From assembly GCF_011075055.1 (NCBI RefSeq), contig NC_058139.1:19241584-19305583 (forward strand): a stretch of 64,000 nucleotides of DNA, in the 5' to 3' direction. The stretch's first letter is position 1. Each line of letters begins with the position of its first letter. Below, in pieces: positions 59,260 to 64,000 of this stretch. The notes beneath the pieces were generated by a model that searched no databases, was not told the origin of the DNA, and was given only the letters and a program-made list of their open reading frames with translations. The translations under genes were made by a program, and so were the position numbers. Origin of the DNA: Mangifera indica (lineage: Eukaryota; Streptophyta; Magnoliopsida; Sapindales; Anacardiaceae).

Positions 59260-61841
59260 GCAAGAAGAAAAACTCTTCTTCATTCCTCTTTTTGAAATTC
59301 ATGAACCAAATCTTATTTTTTCTGCAAGTCATCAAAATAGGAGGCTTCATTCTTCTGTTACGGTTTCTCAACTCAGGTCTAGCCCTCATCAGCTCTGATC
59401 ATCTCTGTGTTCATATATCTTTAATATGGCCATCCTTTTTTTATTTTGAATAAGACGTGGCCAAACCTAAGGACTTCAGCAAAACTCATATAGCCTTTAC
59501 ACCTTGCTTTTGAATAACCACGAAAGAATCTTCGGATCCATTAGGGAGATCTGTGTTCACCCCTCAAACTTTTGGAGCTGTGTTTATTTATGCTCCAACC
59601 TTTTTCGGAACATAAAATATCCAACCCACAGCATCCGTCCCTTACATCAGTGTGTTCATGCCATCCTTTTATAGATTTCTTAAGTTCGGGAACAAGCTTT
59701 CCATTCAGCATAAAAGGAGTTTGAAGGTATTCATGTTCCCCCACTTTTTATCTGGGGTTTATTGTGAAAGGAAAGGAAAAAAAAAAAAAAAAAATAGAGA
59801 GAGAGAATTGAAGAGACTTAAAAGGAAGCATCACCATGCTACCTTATATGGGACTTAGATACATAGTTGTTGTGACAATTGAAATGCAAGACATATGGCT
59901 ACTGATAAATTTATTATCTTATACAAATATATGGAAAATCACTCTTGACTCTCTAATAATTGTTCTTCTTTCTCTCTTTTTCATATCTACATTTAGTCAT
60001 GAGATTGAACTTCATTACTTACTGTGAGCATTGGTTTTTTATAGTGACTGTACAAAGAAATGGTCTTCTTGGCAAGACATATATAGACATCTATATGGTT
60101 CTAGTTTAATTCTAGACTGGGGATCAACTTTCATGAATGTGCACTATTATTGCATGGCAAATAGTGGATTTTTGGTAACGAGAAATCCTTCATTGAGTTG
60201 GTTAACCCTTTCTAGATTGAATAGATTCAAATAAGCAAGTGAAATATTGAATCGTATTAGATAAATCAAAATTTTTATCTTAATATCATCAGAAAGATTT
60301 AAACTTATGCTTTTATATTTAATATCTCACTCCGTTGTCACTCTATAAAGGCTGCTTGTTATTTATGTTTTTTGGGTATTTTCATAAAATTCAATTTCAG
60401 TTGTTGTAAGGGAAGGATAGTTGGAGAGTGGAGATGAGATTGACAGAGAAGAAAAAGATACGATGCTGGAGAGTGGTGATTCCGTAATTGGGAACCATAC
60501 CTTGTCTTGTAAAACAAGTACAGAGCAACCATACTTATAAATCCAACGTGATCTTTTGTCAATTCTATCTTTCAGTTCATCGAATTTATTGAAAGGAACT
60601 TTGCCTGGATTTGCTCTTGATTTTCGCATAGATTAAGTAATCCTAGCAGTAGCAGCCTACAATGCACAGTTTGTATCATCTTACATGCTCTTAAGCAAAA
60701 TTTATATATTTTTCCTGTTTGACGCACTTTTGTTGAAACTTTAAATCTACCAACGGTTAAGTGGAATTTAGGTTTATCTATGGCTGCAAAAAAGGGATTA
60801 ACTAGAACGAAAAACAGTCAAAGTTCATCGATATGAACTAATGCCCTAAGAGAAAAACTTGACTCAGAAAGGTGAAAGTGTTCAAGTATGATAATATAGG
60901 TTTGAAACCCATTAATAATGTATTAAGATTATAGTTTTAATTTATTTGTTGAAGTGATTATGAAGGTTAAAATAAAAAATTTAATTATATCTAGATGGTA
61001 CTAAATTTGGACTTTTAACACTTCTTCTTTGAAAAAATGATTACGTCCTAAATTGTCTAGTTTTAGCCTTGTGGCATGCTCATCTTTTAGAACTCACAAA
61101 AGGCCAAACATAAAACCCTATAAGCTTTCACCCATGAAAAGTACTCCAAGCATGCAACTCAAAATACCACAAGAGTTTTTCCCCCTTTTTTTTTTCATTT
61201 TAACTTTTGTTTTGATGAAAGAAATTTTGATTTGGTTGATCGGATCGTTGCAAAATTAACATTCAATGGTAGCTAGATTTTACTGTGGCATGGATGTTTG
61301 GGGGATTAGAGTTGTCGAAGAAAGAGAGACATCCATGCAGCCATTGTTGGAGAGTACACAGACTATGATGACCGAATTTAGACAGACCACCTATAATCTG
61401 AAAGTTTGATATGAGACTTCCTTTCCTTCCATGAAAATCAATTTAATGGCTTTAAAAGAAGCCTTTTGAATCAGCTTCCTTTCTAAGCTTGGGGAGGTTC
61501 AATTAATAGCTCAAACTTTTATGTCTTTTTATTTAATGAGCAAACTTTATTTGAATTAGGGTATTTTTTCAAAACTGAATTGATCACGTTAAATAAATTA
61601 AACCTTAGATCTGTCAAACAATTATTTTGGGATGGAATTAACTACACATCAAGTAGGTTAAACCTAGATATATGACTTTCTTCTTACTCATAAGTGGGAA
61701 GTTTTTTGTGTAGTTAGTAGTGTTAAAAAGGAAAAGGAAAAAGGGACATGTTTTGCAAGAAAAAAGCCACAAGTTACTAAATAGATAAATACATAAAGAA
61801 AGTGCATGAAAACAGGCATAAAGTAATACAATTCAATGCAC
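59260..61841. other. 3' leader of the CCCH gene, then intergenic DNA
   Basis: The first few hundred bases after the TAA are probably 3' untranslated. An A19 run lies near 59778. Beyond 59850 nothing was recognised; short open frames at 60031-60234 and 60363-60629 have no motif and are not called. Confidence 0.4.
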
Positions 61842-62960
61842 TCAAAAGAGTGAATAACCAAAGTCAACTACATCTCCACCAAAAGGAGGAACTGAAGGAG
61901 AGCAAGTCGATGGAGAAGAAATGGCCATGGCTTGAGGCAATAGCCCATAGCTAAGGTTAATATTGTCCATAATTGGACAAAAACTTCCCATGCAGTTACT
62001 ATCTTCCACCATTCCAGGGTTGTGGTTGACAATGGCTGAGAGTTCATCGCAGTTCTTTATCATCTCCCATGAGTACTGTTGATTTTCATCACTCCAAAAT
62101 CCATTATTGAATTCACCAACGTAAGGGAAATTCCCAGCTTCGGTTGCCATTGTTGTCACACTAGTTATATCCAGAGGAAGTGATCCTCCATAGTTGCTGT
62201 TACAATGTGACTGACTATCTGTGGAACTTGAGCTCATTGACCCAAAGATGTTTTGTTCATTTGAAGCAGAACTAGAGCTACTGTATTTGGAGTTTGTAGT
62301 ACTAGTAGTATGATGATTTGCAGAAGGGTTTAAACAGCTATCAGGAACAATGCAGCCCAGATAGCCAGAGTTAGAAGAATCAGCCGAGAATAAGAAACAT
62401 GAATTATCAACTGACCCACATGGATTTTCAACACTAGTTTCATTATTAATTGGGATATTGAAGGTCTTACTCTTGGAAATGTCAGCTGGCTGAGGAGTCA
62501 TGTTGTGAAGAAGTGTAGATTGTTTAGTGTGATTACTAGTAGTATTATTTGTGAACTGTGATGACGGTGTAAAGAGAGCTTGAATATCAAAAGGAGAAAG
62601 AAGAGAAGGGAGAAGAGTGTTGTCAGATGAATAAATGAAGTTGGTTCTTGCTTGTGTGCCTTTCATGGATAATGCAGCTCTATCATAAGCCAGAGCCGCT
62701 TCATGAGCGGTGTCAAATGTGCCAAGCCAGTGCCTTTCTTTAGTCGTAGGGTCTCTAATTTCAGCGGCATATCGACCCCACGGTCGTCTCCTCACGCCAA
62801 GAAACCTTCCAGGCTCGTCTTGCTTTCTCCGGCCTCTTCTCTCACCGGGCTGAGGGGGGGATGTGTTACGTTGAAGAATTGTGAACCCCATTTGAGGGTG
62901 ATGATGACCAACGGATTCATAAACTTGAAAGGGTTTATCAGTGGCTTTTGACGCAGCCAT
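61842..62960 (-). CDS. PUCHI: AP2/ERF transcription factor, PUCHI/FZP/BD1 clade
   Basis: Intronless; 372 residues from the Met at 62960 ([20 protein letters not shown]). An in-frame ATG at 63116 would add a 52-residue hydrophobic and basic stretch not expected in this family, so I prefer the later start. The single AP2 domain is at about residues 52-110: [40 protein letters not shown] and [19 protein letters not shown]. It has the Ala and Asp in [10 protein letters not shown] that mark ERF-type binding to GCC-box DNA. The segment around this domain is close to what I know of Arabidopsis PUCHI and rice FRIZZY PANICLE. The rest is Ser/Asn-rich, ending VVDFGYSLF. Family role: nuclear regulator of floral meristem, bract and lateral root patterning. 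Orthology is inferred from the domain only. Confidence 0.88.
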   Translation of the reverse strand: MAASKATDKPFQVYESVGHHHPQMGFTILQRNTSPPQPGERRGRRKQDEPGRFLGVRRRPWGRYAAEIRDPTTKERHWLGTFDTAHEAALAYDRAALSMKGTQARTNFIYSSDNTLLPSLLSPFDIQALFTPSSQFTNNTTSNHTKQSTLLHNMTPQPADISKSKTFNIPINNETSVENPCGSVDNSCFLFSADSSNSGYLGCIVPDSCLNPSANHHTTSTTNSKYSSSSSASNEQNIFGSMSSSSTDSQSHCNSNYGGSLPLDITSVTTMATEAGNFPYVGEFNNGFWSDENQQYSWEMIKNCDELSAIVNHNPGMVEDSNCMGSFCPIMDNINLSYGLLPQAMAISSPSTCSPSVPPFGGDVVDFGYSLF

Positions 62961-63540
62961 TAAGCGAAAGAAAATGTGGTAAAATGGAGAGGACAGGTTT
63001 TGGGAGAAAGAAGAGTTTGATTTTGAGTGGAAGTGTAGGGGAGAATAGTTAAGTCTTTTAAAGACTCTGGTTTGAACAGGGGAGAGAGAGAAAATAAAGG
63101 AAAATGCAAATGCCATTCCCTACTTTTCCAACCTACTTTCCCATAGAAATTATAAAAATATAATCTCAGAATAAAAAATAGATTCTAGCTATATACAGTA
63201 CTCAATCCACTTCTCATACACTTTCAACACAAACAAACTCAATTAGACAAGCTAATTACAACTTAATCTTATGGGTTAAAATAAAATGAAAGATTAAAAT
63301 GAAAATACCTTTTGTTGTGCATGTAGCTGTCAAAACACCTAAATGGAAGGCTAGCCACTAATCAATGAATTCCTTCTTATTGACTGTCATTCAATAATGA
63401 GGCAACCGTTTCATCAGACAAATGCAAACATAGGTCAATCTTACATTATCGGCTTCATGTGAAATAGTTGAATATTTAAATGATACAAGAGTTATTTAAT
63501 GATAATAATGTGGTAATATTGATATGTAACAGTAAAAAGG
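62961..63540 (-). promoter_or_regulatory. 5' leader and proximal promoter of the ERF gene
   Basis: The leader includes the alternative in-frame ATG at 63116. A TATAAAAATATAATC-like stretch near 63150 could serve as a TATA region. No clear hormone-response element was read. Confidence 0.35.
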
Positions 63541-64000
63541 TAGGGAAAATGACTATTTTCCACCCAACTTTTAGCCCAATCTCAAACCTACATCCACAGG
63601 AGATGAAAAACTCAAACTTCAACACATGATCAAACTTTTGTTAATTTTTTCTGTTAAAGGAAGGGGTAAAATAGTTATTTTATTGTTTATATTAAAAGTT
63701 ATAAAGTTTATTACTTTTCGCTCCTCCAAGGTTTTAAAAACTAATATTTCACCTTTATCTAAATTTTTTAAACTTTGAAAAGGAACATTTTCACCCCCCA
63801 AACCTAGGGTTTTCATATTTTTCAAAACTCAGTCGCCCCCATAACTTTCAAAAACAACAGTTTCACCTCCACTCTTCAACTTCATCTTCTGGTGTCATCT
63901 CCGACATCGTTTTTGACCTCCTCTTTCTCCTGGTGCGATGACGGTGATATAACGAAGAAATCTCCATCTCCTAGTCGCACGGTGCGACGAAGAGATAGAG
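63541..64000. mobile_element. Left part of another long-arm foldback element, cut by the window end
   Basis: It starts AGGGAAAATGACTATTTTCC, like copy A, and repeats the order of blocks seen in copies A-C (GTTAAAGGAAGGGGTAAAATAG, CACCCCCCAAACCTAGGGTTTTC, then TTCATCTTC-rich core). The right arm is outside the window. Confidence 0.6.

Noticed and set aside
60363..60629. Two overlapping minus-strand frames of 67 and 88 codons
   Set aside because: Neither shows a known domain, and the two frames give unrelated peptides over the same bases.
1..64000. tRNA, rRNA or snRNA genes
   Set aside because: I looked for tRNA A/B-box pairs and other RNA-gene signatures while reading and found none. Only tRNA-primer complements in the LTR elements were seen. 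A tRNAscan or Rfam run could still find something missed by eye.

Overview
This is a stretch of plant nuclear chromosome, most likely from a dicot. The evidence is AT-rich intergenic DNA, spliced genes with GT-AG introns, plant-only gene types (an ALWAYS EARLY homologue, mTERF proteins, a five-finger plant CCCH protein and a PUCHI/FZP-type ERF factor), and typical plant transposons (Ty3 chromoviruses, Ty1/copia, a TRIM, hAT elements, a LINE and a SINE). There is no operon, CRISPR array or phage. I cannot name the species.

Layout. Positions 1-12.3 kb are transposon territory: a long-armed foldback element (about 722-1432), a decayed Ty3/gypsy chromovirus on the minus strand (2411-7907, TSD TGTAG) sitting beside or inside older gypsy debris (to about 8840), and a broken hAT transposase gene (about 9560-11761). 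Positions 12.6-34.4 kb hold one large minus-strand gene of 19 coding exons, an ALWAYS EARLY/LIN-9 homologue of 1,178 residues, whose chromatin-complex product needs only 3.5 kb of coding sequence. The other 18 kb is intron and carries a hAT-type MITE (15286-16059), a chimeric gypsy-like element (18579 to about 23045) with a nested TRIM, a captured FKBP gene fragment and a nested SINE, and a very young Ty1/copia element (26381-31324). After an AT-rich gap come three minus-strand mTERF genes (37.6, 42.5 and 45.0 kb). The last two lie in a 2.2-kb tandem duplication. A LINE fragment sits between the first and second.

Positions 46-52.9 kb are AT-rich and contain a cluster of related foldback elements, an 18-G run and long TA and TAA microsatellites. 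Positions 53.3-59.3 kb hold a plus-strand, seven-exon CCCH zinc-finger gene. Positions 61.8-63.0 kb hold a minus-strand intronless ERF gene. The window ends inside another copy of the foldback family.

The host genes are unrelated housekeeping or developmental regulators: cell-cycle chromatin control, organelle gene expression, RNA binding and a meristem transcription factor. They do not form a pathway. The richest material is the layered transposon history in the introns, above all the retroelement carrying an FKBP62-like gene fragment that was itself hit by a SINE, and the duplicated and diverging mTERF pair. I found no sequence that supports an entirely new biological system.
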